Source: Pyrinomonadaceae bacterium (GTDB taxonomy: Bacteria > Acidobacteriota > Blastocatellia > Pyrinomonadales > Pyrinomonadaceae). From it: DNA of 64,000 bases. Position 1 is the first letter of the stretch. Each line of letters begins with the position of its first letter. This document shows, in pieces, positions 25,581-34,734 of the stretch. Made by a program: the position numbers and the translations under genes. Location of the stretch: NCBI GenBank assembly GCA_028284415.1, contig JANQRU010000007.1:1114682-1178681 (forward strand), given 5' to 3'. Under the pieces are notes generated by a model. It ran no database searches. It had not been told where the DNA came from and saw only the letters and a list, made by a program, of their open reading frames with translations.

Positions 25581-26134
25581 GAATATTTCATCACCCTTTC
25601 GAGTAAATCTTTTCTGCCCCATAATTCTGAAACAAACATACTCAAGTAACCAAAGCCTATCCAGTAGCTCTCTTCGATTTCTTCATCCTCGTTTATTGGA
25701 TTGAAAATAACAACGCTAAGTATTCCAAAAATTAATTGCTGAGGAATTAAAATCTTTTCATTTACAAGTTCAAACTTTGTAAACTTCTGAAACTCAAACC
25801 CCATCGGTAATCCTTTTGTGGTTAGGTTCTTTAAGATTATGAAAAGGAGCACATCTTCAATTGAAAATGATGCCCCCTGTTTATAAATTTTCTTCTTCGA
25901 TTCTTCAATAATATCTTTGGTTACAGGAAGTGCTTTTGGTAAACCGACAAAGTTTATGATCCACCAATTCTCGTTAAAAAATTCTCTCTGCTCATTCTCT
26001 GTTACATTCTTTTTATCAAAATACTTTTTAACTGTTTCATTATAAGCTGCACAAGCTTTTGTAAAAGCCAAGCTCGGCACGTTTCTATTTGATAATTCAA
26101 TAGCTTCCTTAACTAAACTCCCTATTTGACTCAT
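25577..26134 (-). CDS. Hypothetical protein
   Basis: 185 residues, no signal peptide. GGGGAA precedes the ATG, so the start is well placed. The chain contains a mixed helical region (EAIELSNRNVPSLAFTKACA) and an acidic NPINEDEEIEES segment. The N-terminus resembles small helical nucleotidyltransferase-substrate or HEPN-like proteins only vaguely, and I would not assign that. It converges on the sterol desaturase gene with a few bases of overlap. Confidence 0.6.
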   Translation of the reverse strand: MSQIGSLVKEAIELSNRNVPSLAFTKACAAYNETVKKYFDKKNVTENEQREFFNENWWIINFVGLPKALPVTKDIIEESKKKIYKQGASFSIEDVLLFIILKNLTTKGLPMGFEFQKFTKFELVNEKILIPQQLIFGILSVVIFNPINEDEEIEESYWIGFGYLSMFVSELWGRKDLLERVMKYS

Positions 26135-26302
26135 AGTAAAATTCCCCTATCTGAATTTTTTAGCTTGTTACAAATTATTCTGACGCCTTATGAATATAAA
26201 AATTGCACTAATTATATACATACTTTTCTTACTATGTATTTATGCAATCGAAAATTATAATTTTTTCTACAATTGAACCTACTGTATAATTCTTCCCAAA
26301 TT

Positions 26303-27625
26303 ATGCGATTTGTTTTCTCACGTAGATTCTATATTTTGTTGGCATTAGGATTGATTCCGCTTTCGCTTTCGTGGAACTTCCCCGTTCTGCGTTACATAGT
26401 TTTGGCTTACGACATACTGCTTATTTCACTAGCTATTTTCGATTATTTTTTCAGCCGTAAACTCCCTGAAGACTTTCAAATCACAAGAAACTTTTCAAAA
26501 AGATTTGCGATCGGTAGCAAAACTGAAATTCATCTGAACATAGAAAATGCGACTGAAAGAGATTTCTACATAAAACTCAAAGATGAATACCCACCCGAAA
26601 TGATTTTAAATGAAAAGAGGGAGGAGGAATTCAACGTCGAAGCTCAAACTATTGCTGATTTTTATTATGTATTAACTCCGCCAAAACGTGGAAAGTATGA
26701 ATTTGGCAAAACTTCTGTCCGCTTCTTTTCAAAGCTCGGCTTGGTTTGGTGTCAGACAGATTTAGGCGAAGAGCAATCAGTTAAAGTTTATCCAAATATG
26801 CAGAGGGCAAGAGAGATGGAACTCAAAGCTCTCGGAGCTAATAATTTTCTGGCAGTCCAACGAAAATCTGTCCGACGCGGTGAAGGTCGTGAATTTGAAT
26901 CAATGCGCGATTACGTTCGAGGGGATGAACTCAGGCATATTTCCTGGACTACAACCGCAAAACGCTCAAAACTCACTACTCGTCAATATCAAATCGAACG
27001 CGATCAAACTATTATTATCGCACTTGATGCAGGACGTTTGATGACGGGACGAATAGATGACGAAACAAAATTCGACACGGCAATTCACGCCTCCCTCGCT
27101 TTAATGTCAGCCGCAGCAAAAGGTGGAGATAATTGTGGTTTAGTGGTTTTCGGACGCAAAATCAAAAAATACCTTCCCCCTAAAAAAGGAATCGCCCAAA
27201 TGGATGCCGTCCTCGAAGCCCTACATGATCTCGAACCCGAATTAATTGAGCCTTCATATTCTCGTGCGTTTCAATATCTTTCTTCAAACCTAAAAAAACG
27301 TGCTTTCGTCGTGATCTTAACGGATTTGGTTGATAAAGAATCCTCCAAAGAATTAATAAATTCGCTAAAACTCCTCCGCCCGAGACACTTGCCGCTCGTT
27401 GTCACAATTGGTGATCGAGACTTAAACGCAACTGTTAGTGAAATTCCCAAAAATGTTAAAGAAGTTTTCACGCAATCCGCCGCCGAAGAAATAATCCTCC
27501 AAAGAGAAGCTGCCCTCCGACAAGTAGAAACGCTTGGTGGTTTAGCTTTAGACGTAACAACTCAAACTCTTGCACCACAGTTGTTGGAGACATATTTAAG
27601 AGTTAAGGAAAGAGGACTGCTCTAG
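26303..27625 (+). CDS. DUF58 protein with VWA-like fold
   Basis: 440 residues from the ATG at 26303. Two N-terminal membrane helices (YILLALGLIPLSLSW and YIVLAYDILLISLAIFDYFF) are followed by a beta domain and then the DUF58 signature (GEGREFESMRDYVRGDELRH) and a VWA-like region (IIIALDAGRLMTG). DUF58 proteins usually sit beside a MoxR AAA+ ATPase and act in envelope complex assembly or chaperoning; no MoxR gene is visible here. A TATAAT at 26285-26290, 12 bases before the ATG, and absence of a Shine-Dalgarno suggest a near-leaderless message. Confidence 0.88.
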   Translation: MRFVFSRRFYILLALGLIPLSLSWNFPVLRYIVLAYDILLISLAIFDYFFSRKLPEDFQITRNFSKRFAIGSKTEIHLNIENATERDFYIKLKDEYPPEMILNEKREEEFNVEAQTIADFYYVLTPPKRGKYEFGKTSVRFFSKLGLVWCQTDLGEEQSVKVYPNMQRAREMELKALGANNFLAVQRKSVRRGEGREFESMRDYVRGDELRHISWTTTAKRSKLTTRQYQIERDQTIIIALDAGRLMTGRIDDETKFDTAIHASLALMSAAAKGGDNCGLVVFGRKIKKYLPPKKGIAQMDAVLEALHDLEPELIEPSYSRAFQYLSSNLKKRAFVVILTDLVDKESSKELINSLKLLRPRHLPLVVTIGDRDLNATVSEIPKNVKEVFTQSAAEEIILQREAALRQVETLGGLALDVTTQTLAPQLLETYLRVKERGLL

Positions 27626-27629
27626 ATTT

Positions 27630-28121
27630 ATGGATAGAGATTATATTGAACACTTTTGGAGTCAAGAAGTTTATGAATGTTTTAATTGTGAATACATAGG
27701 CTATTATTCATTTCGCTATTGTCCAATGTGTGCTAGTGAACAAAATACTGAAGAAGGAATTGAGCAATTAACAAAACATGAAGCAATCTCTGATTTCAAT
27801 ACAATTCAAGAGTTCTTGAATGAAACCAAAGGACTTCGCATTAGATTTTGGGACTATTGCATTTCACATTGCATAACTCAACTAAGAATTTATATACCTG
27901 CCGAAAAATATGAAGACAAAACAAATGCCGTTATTTTACTTGGCGGCACAAAAGATGTCAGTGTTTCCACAGAAGCATGGGATGCAAATTTAAGTTTAGA
28001 GTGTAAGAGCAAAGGAGGAATAAAGCGTTATATTCTCACTGATGAGAAAGCAAAAATCCAGTCAGAATGTGGAGTTATTGGTATTTATAAAAATATGCCC
28101 GCAGTCTTTTTTGGTACGTAA
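27630..28121 (+). CDS. Small protein with zinc-ribbon-like motif
   Basis: 163 residues, ATG 4 bases after the DUF58 stop, so probably co-transcribed. The N-terminus has a Cys4 pattern (CFNCEYIGYYSFRYCPMC) that looks like a zinc ribbon. The rest is a compact alpha/beta domain ending in GVIGIYKNMPAVFFGT. I do not recognise the family. No signal peptide or membrane segment. Confidence 0.6.
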   Translation: MDRDYIEHFWSQEVYECFNCEYIGYYSFRYCPMCASEQNTEEGIEQLTKHEAISDFNTIQEFLNETKGLRIRFWDYCISHCITQLRIYIPAEKYEDKTNAVILLGGTKDVSVSTEAWDANLSLECKSKGGIKRYILTDEKAKIQSECGVIGIYKNMPAVFFGT

Positions 28122-28152
28122 GGTTTATGTAAAGGCTTAAATCAATCAAGGC

Positions 28153-28220
28153 GGAAACGCGACCGTTAGGAAGCGTGTTTTCTCGAAGTGGCGGACACGC
28201 TCGTTCACACTCGCGTTCCT
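28153..28220. repeat. REP-like imperfect inverted repeat
   Basis: The left arm at 28153-28177 (GGAAACGCGACCGTTAGGAA...) and the right arm at 28196-28220 are imperfect reverse complements, with about 16 of 25 positions matching. The element is markedly more GC-rich than the flanks and lies in a 184-base intergenic gap. Confidence 0.6.
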
Positions 28221-28305
28221 ACCATTCACTTTAACTTATTTGTGCTTAGGTACTTACCTGTTTTTAGATATGTAAATCATATTGAAATGGATAACAACTT
28301 TTGAA

Positions 28306-29385
28306 ATGAATAACAATTTAAAAAATTTAGGCTTCGATAGTTGGTTTCAAGATCAATTAAATAAATCAAAACTGGAACAATTTCAGATTGCGAGGATAAC
28401 TTCAGTTCATAAAGAAAGTTATTCAGTCACAAATGGCGATCACGAAATTTATGCTGAAGTTACAGGAAAATTGATGTTTTCGGCAGATTCTCCGATGGAC
28501 TTTCCAACTGTCGGAGATTTTTGTTTTGTGCAAATTTTGGATGACAATTCTTTGGCGATAATTCACGAAATCTTACCACGCAAATCCATTTTGAAAAGAA
28601 AAACCGCGGGCAAAAAGGTTGAATTTCAAGCAATCGGAGCAAATATTGATTTTGCGTTTATTGTTCAATCCTTGAATGCTGATTTTAATTTGCGGCGGCT
28701 CGAACGCTATCTGGTGATGGTTAGGGAAGGAAACATTGAACCTGTTTTTCTTTTAAGCAAGTGCGATTTGCTTGACGAAAATGAAGTTCATCAAAAGATA
28801 AATGAGATTTACAGGGAAATTCCTGACGCTCAAGTTTTTGCATTTAGTAATGAAACGAATGATGGTTTAGCCGAAATTAAAAATCTTTTAGCAACAGGAA
28901 AAACTTTTTGCTTGTTAGGCTCTTCGGGAGTTGGGAAAACGACGCTTCTCAATAATCTACTTGGTAAAGAACTACTCGCAACAAAAGAAATCCGAGAAAA
29001 AGACGATAAAGGAAAGCACACAACAACGAATCGTCAGCTTTTGATCCTGGAGAACGGTTCAATGATTATTGATACTCCCGGAATGCGTGAACTTGGAAAT
29101 ATCGGTGTCGAATCAGGAATCAACGAAGTCTTTGAAGATATCGCCGAACTTGAAACTCAGTGCAAATTCAATGATTGTTCTCACGCACAAGAAATAGGCT
29201 GTGCAATTTTAGAAGCATTAGAAAATGGCGAATTAAGCGAGGAGCGTTATCAAAATTACGTCAAAATGCAAAAAGAATCCGAGCATTATGAAATGTCTTA
29301 TCTTGAGAAGAAGAAAAAATACAAAGAACTCGGTAAACTATATAAATCTGTACAAAAACATAATCGAAAAAACAAAGGGTTGTAG
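28306..29385 (+). CDS. rsgA: Ribosome small subunit-dependent GTPase A
   Basis: 359 residues from the ATG at 28306; a TTG eight codons earlier is in frame. The OB-fold N-terminus precedes a circularly permuted GTPase: NxxD-like SKCDL (G4) before the P-loop GSSGVGKTTLLN (G1) and DTPGMREL (G3). The C-terminal zinc site is CKFNDCSHAQEIGC. RsgA (YjeQ) acts in the final maturation of the 30S subunit and leaves on GTP hydrolysis. The RHS of the window carries other translation genes, but this one stands apart from them. Confidence 0.93.
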   Translation: MNNNLKNLGFDSWFQDQLNKSKLEQFQIARITSVHKESYSVTNGDHEIYAEVTGKLMFSADSPMDFPTVGDFCFVQILDDNSLAIIHEILPRKSILKRKTAGKKVEFQAIGANIDFAFIVQSLNADFNLRRLERYLVMVREGNIEPVFLLSKCDLLDENEVHQKINEIYREIPDAQVFAFSNETNDGLAEIKNLLATGKTFCLLGSSGVGKTTLLNNLLGKELLATKEIREKDDKGKHTTTNRQLLILENGSMIIDTPGMRELGNIGVESGINEVFEDIAELETQCKFNDCSHAQEIGCAILEALENGELSEERYQNYVKMQKESEHYEMSYLEKKKKYKELGKLYKSVQKHNRKNKGL

Positions 29386-29441
29386 GAACACGCTTCTTGA
29401 AAGATTTTTTGACGTTTCCTCACAAATCGCTCAAAGATCAT

Positions 29442-30291
29442 ATGAAACAACAAAATGAAACTGCTCTAGAACACCAACTCGATTATGATTACTGTCTTAA
29501 TTGTGGAGAAGATGTAAAAGGCGATAAATTCTGCTCAAACTGCGGACAGAAAAGAACTCCACCCGAACATTTAACGGTTAAATATTTTCTAAAAAATACT
29601 CTAAAAGAAGCCGCTAGTTTAGATTCAAAGTTTCTCAAAACATTCATCAATCTATTTTTCAATCCCGGCAGCTTAACCAAAGAATATCTCAATGGACACA
29701 AGCAAAAATTTATCTCGCCCGTAAAAATCTATCTGATCGCCAGTGCTATTTTCTTTTTCTCCATTTGGGGAATTATGTTTGAAGCCAATGATATTGAAGC
29801 ACAAATGGCGAATCCGCAAAATGTCAGAGTCATCGAGATGACAATGCTCGACAAGGAAACTTTTGTTGAAAAATATACAAACATAACCAGACAATCGCAG
29901 GGTTATATTCAATTTTTGAGCGTTACGGCATTAGCACTTGTAATTTTCGGATTATATTTTAGAAAACAAAATTTCTATATTGAACACCTTGTGTTTGCCT
30001 TTCATTACAAATCATTTACTTATCTTTCAACAACCATTTATGTTCTGGCAGTGAAAATCATCACGTTGATTGCCGAAATTCCAATCACACAATGGATGCT
30101 TTTTCTTTTTATGCCAATTTATTTTATCTATTTTATTTATTGCTTTGAGAAAAGTGTATGAAGAATCAAAAGGTAAAACGGTTCTGAAAACACTAGGAGT
30201 TTTTATCGCCGATTTGCTGATAAGCTCAATTTCAGGCTTGATCTCAGGCATAATCGCATTTTCGATAATCGTATTTGGCAATCTAAAGTAA
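29442..30291 (+). pseudogene. DUF3667 zinc-ribbon membrane protein, frameshifted
   Basis: The intact start (ATG at 29442; an in-frame TTG is at 29397) gives a zinc ribbon (CLNCGEDVKGDKFCSNCGQK), then helix-rich DUF3667-like sequence with FKSFTYLSTTIYV-type segments. At about 30141 the frame moves by one base: the original frame ends at a TGA (30159-30161), while the +1 frame continues ALRKVYEESKGKTVLKTLG, then two membrane helices to 30291, exactly as the family C-terminus should. It is a single-base insertion, either a true pseudogene or an assembly/sequencing error. Confidence 0.75.
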
Positions 30292-30320
30292 CTATTTTTT
30301 TAATTAGTTTGTTAAGAAAA

Positions 30321-30647
30321 ATGCAAATAAAATCAGACAAAATTGTAATTCTCTTTCTAATAATCGGAGTTTCTATTCCAACTATTGTTGTCGGCAAAAT
30401 GCTCTATAACCAATATTCATTTAGCTCTGATAAGGGATTGCGAAACCAACTTATTGAAAAAGTTAGTAAAGCTGAAAAGGTATCGCCCAAAGATATAAAA
30501 ATTGAGAAGATAGAGTCCCATGGAAAAGAGAAAATTACTTATGTTGTAATCTACTACAAAATCAATAACAGTAAACAAAAATCAAAAACTTACATATATA
30601 ATCAAGCTGTTTTTGGAGATATTGTTGTTGGGAAAGAAGTTAAGTAA
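30321..30647 (+). CDS. Short membrane-anchored hypothetical protein
   Basis: 108 residues from the ATG at 30321; a TTG four codons earlier is open. One N-terminal transmembrane helix (IVILFLIIGVSIPTIVVG) anchors a small Lys-rich periplasmic alpha/beta domain (SPKDIKIEKIES, then YVVIYYKIN). No family recognised. It follows the broken DUF3667 gene closely. Confidence 0.6.
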   Translation: MQIKSDKIVILFLIIGVSIPTIVVGKMLYNQYSFSSDKGLRNQLIEKVSKAEKVSPKDIKIEKIESHGKEKITYVVIYYKINNSKQKSKTYIYNQAVFGDIVVGKEVK

Positions 30648-30661
30648 ATAATCATTAAATA

Positions 30662-31468
30662 ATGGAAAGCGTTCTTTTAGCTCTGTTTTTAATTGTAGTC
30701 ATCTCATTGTTGCTATTTCTTGCAACGATATCCTATGACGAAGATATAATTTATACAGATGAAGAGTTATCAAAAAATCCACCAAAAACACACTGGAAAT
30801 TAATTAATCAACATAAACACCTTTTTTCTGGATTTAAACGTAAGAAAAAGAAAAAAGTTGAAAAAATCCATGATAAAGAAATCTTAAAAGTTTTACTCGG
30901 GTTTGATGATGAGAAGTTAAATGAATTATTTCAACTTTACAAAAAGCATTTCGGAAAAGGTGCCGCAAGATATGCTCGAAAAACTTATCAAAAGTGGGAA
31001 TCCGGCGAAGTTAAACCCATTTCAAGAACATTCACGAGATTTCTTCTACTTCTTCCAAGCGTTATGAGTTTTGATATGAAAACGGAGCTTTTACGGCGTT
31101 TGATGGAAGCGTATTGTAAAAAAGATAGTTATGATTTGACCATTTATACTGATAATTGGGAAAAAACTTTAGAACCTCTCGTAAAACAAGTTATTGATAA
31201 ACCTTACAATGCAATGCTTCCTAAACAAATTGAAGACCGACTCATTTGGCTTGCACATGATGATATGGATGCGGCACGAAAAATTTTAGCTGAATCAAAA
31301 GTGCAGGAAGGGAAAATTGCGGTTTCGATGCTTCGTGAAGAATTTGAAAATATCGAGCATCTACTTGAAAATACAAAAGGCAAACGCAAAGTTATGCATA
31401 AATTGAAATTTCCCTACGGAACAATTAACCTTAAAATCAAAAAAAGATATTTTTCAAACAAAAGGTAA
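30662..31468 (+). CDS. Membrane-anchored hypothetical protein
   Basis: 268 residues. One N-terminal helix (VLLALFLIVVISLLLFLAT) is followed by a short acidic stretch, a basic Lys patch (FKRKKKKKVEK) and a large helical cytoplasmic domain. That domain has a repetitive helical-hairpin look (AARYARKTYQKWESGE, then FTRFLLLLPSVMSF and DDMDAARKILAESK), which could be HEAT/TPR-like. I cannot name the family. It is 14 bases after the previous gene and 8 before the next, so three genes form a probable operon. Confidence 0.6.
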   Translation: MESVLLALFLIVVISLLLFLATISYDEDIIYTDEELSKNPPKTHWKLINQHKHLFSGFKRKKKKKVEKIHDKEILKVLLGFDDEKLNELFQLYKKHFGKGAARYARKTYQKWESGEVKPISRTFTRFLLLLPSVMSFDMKTELLRRLMEAYCKKDSYDLTIYTDNWEKTLEPLVKQVIDKPYNAMLPKQIEDRLIWLAHDDMDAARKILAESKVQEGKIAVSMLREEFENIEHLLENTKGKRKVMHKLKFPYGTINLKIKKRYFSNKR

Positions 31469-31476
31469 AAGTAAAA

Positions 31477-31893
31477 ATGGCTGATGATGAAAAAAATGAA
31501 TTAGTCCCGAAAAAACAATCCCTGTTCCCGCTTACGCCAGATGACATTGTTGACAATGCCCTGCAAAATTTGGATGAAAAGCAAGCCCGTGAAGTGACAC
31601 AAAAAGCGGCTGATGAGGTTGTTCAGATCGCTGTTGAAAAACGGCGTGCGGAATATCGAAATAGTGCTGCCCGTGAAGAAATGCGAAACGTTGTTGATAA
31701 TGCGAATATCTTAGATGAACGCGGCGGAGAATATAAAATCAACAGCACTTTTGAAACAGCATCAGGTACAACCAGTGTCGAAATCCAAAATTCTAAAAAA
31801 TCCAATTCAAACCCCGCATTAATTATTGCATTTACCGTTTTTGCAATTGCCATAATTATGCTTCTCGTATTTATCTTTACAGGTAGAATTTAG
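31477..31893 (+). CDS. Tail-anchored hypothetical protein
   Basis: 138 residues. A charged helical body (VTQKAADEVVQIAVEKRRAE) ends in a single C-terminal membrane helix (ALIIAFTVFAIAIIMLLVFIF), so the body should face the cytoplasm. No family recognised. It is the third gene of the 30321-31893 set; together they may form a small membrane complex (inference from adjacency only). Confidence 0.6.
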   Translation: MADDEKNELVPKKQSLFPLTPDDIVDNALQNLDEKQAREVTQKAADEVVQIAVEKRRAEYRNSAAREEMRNVVDNANILDERGGEYKINSTFETASGTTSVEIQNSKKSNSNPALIIAFTVFAIAIIMLLVFIFTGRI

Positions 31894-32029
31894 CCCCCTT
31901 ACTAAATTATATTTATAAAATGGCAAATTCTTTTTTTGCTATCGTCTGCTATCTAGATATAAAAATCATTTATCAAATCCCAAGTACTAACCTCGTAAAA
32001 ATTAACTTTAGGTAAGGAGAAAACTATCT

Positions 32030-32638
32030 ATGTCCCAACAAATCATTAATCAATTAGACCCATTACAACAGGAATCCGGCAAACGGATAGCGAATTCTGT
32101 AATTACCGGAATGACCAGAAGTTTAACGCGTGCAAGATACCAGTTAATGAATTCGCAAATGAATCCGAGCGGAGGTGGAGCGATTTACGTACCAACTCGC
32201 GGAACTCAATCTCTTTCACAAGCCACAAATAGGCAAAACATTAGAAAATTAATGACCTTGCCGGCTGAGAGAGAAGATAATTTTACGCATTCTTTAAACA
32301 CAGAATTGTTAGGCGGCGAACAATATCCGGTTTTGACAGCGGTTTTGGGAACGGGAGTTGGTTTAGTAACTGCCGGTGGAGGAATTCTTTTTACCGCAGC
32401 TACTACTGCTTTAAGTTTAGCCAATACTGCACAAAGGGTTTTGGCTAGATTAGGTGATGAATTATGGCAGATCGAAGAAATAGGAAAATCCAACTCAAGT
32501 CGTTGGTTTGATGGAAACACCCAATCTGCTTTTCACGTCGGTTCATACTTTTTGGTTGATCCACATCGGGCGGGGGGAAATGTGCGCTCAAAAGGCTGGT
32601 TGATCCACGAAGAAAGAACAGAACTTACGCTTTTGTAA
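32030..32638 (+). CDS. Hypothetical protein with a glycine-rich hydrophobic segment
   Basis: 202 residues with a strong AAGGAG site. The N-terminal third is Gln/Arg/Ser-rich (NSVITGMTRSLTRARYQLMN). A Gly/Ala-rich hydrophobic stretch (LTAVLGTGVGLVTAGGGILF) and a compact aromatic C-terminus (AFHVGSYFLVDPHRAGGNV) follow. No signal peptide. I do not recognise it. The following gene encodes a metzincin-like protein with a peptidoglycan-binding domain; the two are about 140 bases apart and may belong together. Confidence 0.6.
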   Translation: MSQQIINQLDPLQQESGKRIANSVITGMTRSLTRARYQLMNSQMNPSGGGAIYVPTRGTQSLSQATNRQNIRKLMTLPAEREDNFTHSLNTELLGGEQYPVLTAVLGTGVGLVTAGGGILFTAATTALSLANTAQRVLARLGDELWQIEEIGKSNSSRWFDGNTQSAFHVGSYFLVDPHRAGGNVRSKGWLIHEERTELTLL

Positions 32639-32779
32639 TTTAATTGCTTTGAAAAAACTGATTCGATCAGTTGCTTTAGTTCCCAATAGCGTTTTTTCAA
32701 TTTTTATTTTCTATGCAAATTCAGTTTGTTTTTTGCGTCTATAGAACTGAAACATTATAGAAAAGGAGAAATTATATAT

Positions 32780-33616
32780 ATGCTATTGTCGCCACGTTTT
32801 ACTACCAGTGATCGTTTGAAAAGAGTAGCCACAGGTAGTAGGACAATTAGTAAAGGCTCGGGAAGAAGATCAAGAGCCGTTCATCTAGTACAAATGGCAT
32901 TGGTTGACCTCGGTTATCCAATGCCCAGATCAACCAGAAGCAGAAGATACAGTCCGGATGGAAGGTTCGGAAATGAAACTGAAACCAAACTGAAAGAATT
33001 TCAAAATCGCAATAATATAACTGAAACGGGTAAAATTGATAAGGACACAATATTGGCTTTGGATCACTTTGCCAGAAACTACAGGCATAGCATCAGACTA
33101 CATTTCAAAAGTATATCGTTAACCCGAGTCCCCTTCGAAGATGCACTAAAAGCCGCACAAGACATTTTTGGACAATACGCAATAAAAATTGAGTATGCTT
33201 CAGGACAATCTTTATTATTGAGTGAGCCTCAGGAAAGAAGATTTAACCGAATCAGCGGTGAATGCAATTGGGAAATCAACACGGGTGAATATAACGAACT
33301 TCATGGTTTAGGCATTCCCGTACCCAACAATGAAATATCAGTTTATTACGTAAAGAGATTCGACGAGAGAAACCTTTTAGGTTGTGGCGGACACGCAGCG
33401 AACCGACCTGCTTGTACAGTTGGCTCAAGAGCTTCTAAATTTGATACCGCTCACGAGGTTTGTCATGTTTTATTAACATCTTCTTTTTCTCCTGTGCATA
33501 TCAACCACCGCAGAAACTTAATGCATCCACATTCTTCTAATTCCAGAAGAATGCGCGTTTTAACTGATAAACAAGTTACTCAAATTAGAAGAAGTGTTTG
33601 CTCTGTAGCTATTTAG
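32780..33616 (+). CDS. Peptidoglycan-binding domain fused to a metzincin-like peptidase
   Basis: 278 residues from the ATG at 32780, which has an AGGAG site. An N-terminal PG_binding_1 unit (about 30-100: LVQMALVDLGYPMP, then DGRFGNETETKLKEFQNRN) is followed by a metallopeptidase: zinc motif AHEVCHVLL (HExxH) and, 20 residues later, a met-turn-like NLMHP. No signal peptide is visible, so export by a dedicated apparatus, or a non-secreted role, must be considered. Cys residues flank the zinc helix (GCGGHAANRPACTVGS). Function unknown; a cell-wall-targeted effector or lytic enzyme is possible. Confidence 0.72.
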   Translation: MLLSPRFTTSDRLKRVATGSRTISKGSGRRSRAVHLVQMALVDLGYPMPRSTRSRRYSPDGRFGNETETKLKEFQNRNNITETGKIDKDTILALDHFARNYRHSIRLHFKSISLTRVPFEDALKAAQDIFGQYAIKIEYASGQSLLLSEPQERRFNRISGECNWEINTGEYNELHGLGIPVPNNEISVYYVKRFDERNLLGCGGHAANRPACTVGSRASKFDTAHEVCHVLLTSSFSPVHINHRRNLMHPHSSNSRRMRVLTDKQVTQIRRSVCSVAI

Positions 33617-33639
33617 TTTTCCCCTTCTAACTTGAAAAT

Positions 33640-33677
33640 AAAAAGTGTCTGCTCATTTTTATTTGCGGACACTTTTT
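33640..33677. terminator. Rho-independent terminator
   Basis: The stem AAAAAGTGTCTGC pairs with GCGGACACTTTTT (13 pairs including one wobble), and an A/T-rich loop lies between. It lies 23 bases after the peptidase stop and upstream of a convergent gene. Confidence 0.85.
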
Positions 33678-33738
33678 ACAAAAGGTTTGAATAGAAATTA
33701 GCTGGGCGGCGGAATATAGTTTTAATTGAATCAATTTT

Positions 33739-34734
33739 TTACACTGAATTTCTCAATAATTGACTCTCTTCTGATGTTTTTTCTCTTTTTCTACCGACTA
33801 AAATTAGATAAGAATACATTGCGACACCCGTTAAAATTCCCGTTCCGTATTTAAATACAGCGGGAATATTTGCAGGAGACAAGAAACCTTCAATTATGCC
33901 TGCAATCACTAAAAAAAAAGCACAACCGATGGCAAGCTGAACGGCTTTTATTCCATTTTTCTTTAGTGCTTGTGAACGCGAAAGATCACCGGGATTGATT
34001 ATTGAATAACCAATTAGCATTCCTGCTCCACCCGCGATAAAAATGCAGGAAAGTTCAATAACACCGTGTCCAACAATAAAAGTCACCAAAGCATTTCCAA
34101 ACGCGGGATTTACCTTGTAACAAACTCCCAAAACACCACCGATGCTCAAACCGTTTATTACCAAAATATAAATCGTTCCTAAACCGAAAAATGCCCCTAA
34201 AGCAAAAGCTAAAAATGAAACTCTTATGTTGTTGGTCAAAATTTGGCTCGAACCTATCTGATTTGCTTCGTTGAGGCTCAGCCACCATTGTTGATTATTT
34301 TGAGCAGCTGTTCTAACTGATGCCAAACCGAGCGTATCTGCAAAATTAAAATCAATATAGCAAAGCAAAAAAGAAGCGATACCAAATCCTGTAAAGACGG
34401 CAAAGGCTAAAAATGTATATCGCCAGGTTTCCCGAAAAACTCTCGGAAAATCTTTTGCGAAGAACTGCCAAATGACATTAATTCCCTGCCCATCTGCTCG
34501 GTAGATTTTGCCGTGTGAGCGTATAACTAAATTGTTTAGATAATTTATGAGCTTTGCATCTTTGGTTTCCGCGCGGGCGATTGCAAGATCAGTTGCCGCA
34601 CGACGATATAGATCACCAAGTTCACGCACCTCTGCTCTTGGAAGTCCACGTAAACCTGTTACGCCATCAGTTTTTGCAAGTAATTCTTCTAAACGTTTCC
34701 AATTACTTTTGCGTTCATTTATAAAACGGCTCAT
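33739..34734 (-). CDS. SpoIIM/DUF95-family membrane protein
   Basis: 331 residues from an ATG at 34734 (MSRFINERKSNWKRLEELLA); a longer frame reaching 34884 would run through low-complexity repeats and is rejected. A soluble N-terminal helical part with RRAATDLAIARAE precedes five or six membrane helices, with FVIGHGVIEL-like FIVGHGVIELSCIF in the core. This is the stage II sporulation protein M (DUF95) family, found well outside spore formers and often with RDD or DUF58/MoxR genes. Role in the envelope is unknown here. Confidence 0.82.
   Translation of the reverse strand: MSRFINERKSNWKRLEELLAKTDGVTGLRGLPRAEVRELGDLYRRAATDLAIARAETKDAKLINYLNNLVIRSHGKIYRADGQGINVIWQFFAKDFPRVFRETWRYTFLAFAVFTGFGIASFLLCYIDFNFADTLGLASVRTAAQNNQQWWLSLNEANQIGSSQILTNNIRVSFLAFALGAFFGLGTIYILVINGLSIGGVLGVCYKVNPAFGNALVTFIVGHGVIELSCIFIAGGAGMLIGYSIINPGDLSRSQALKKNGIKAVQLAIGCAFFLVIAGIIEGFLSPANIPAVFKYGTGILTGVAMYSYLILVGRKREKTSEESQLLRNSV

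Noticed and set aside
30159..30161. TGA of the DUF3667 gene as another selenocysteine codon
   Set aside because: The sequence that completes the protein is in a different frame, so this is a frameshift and not readthrough.
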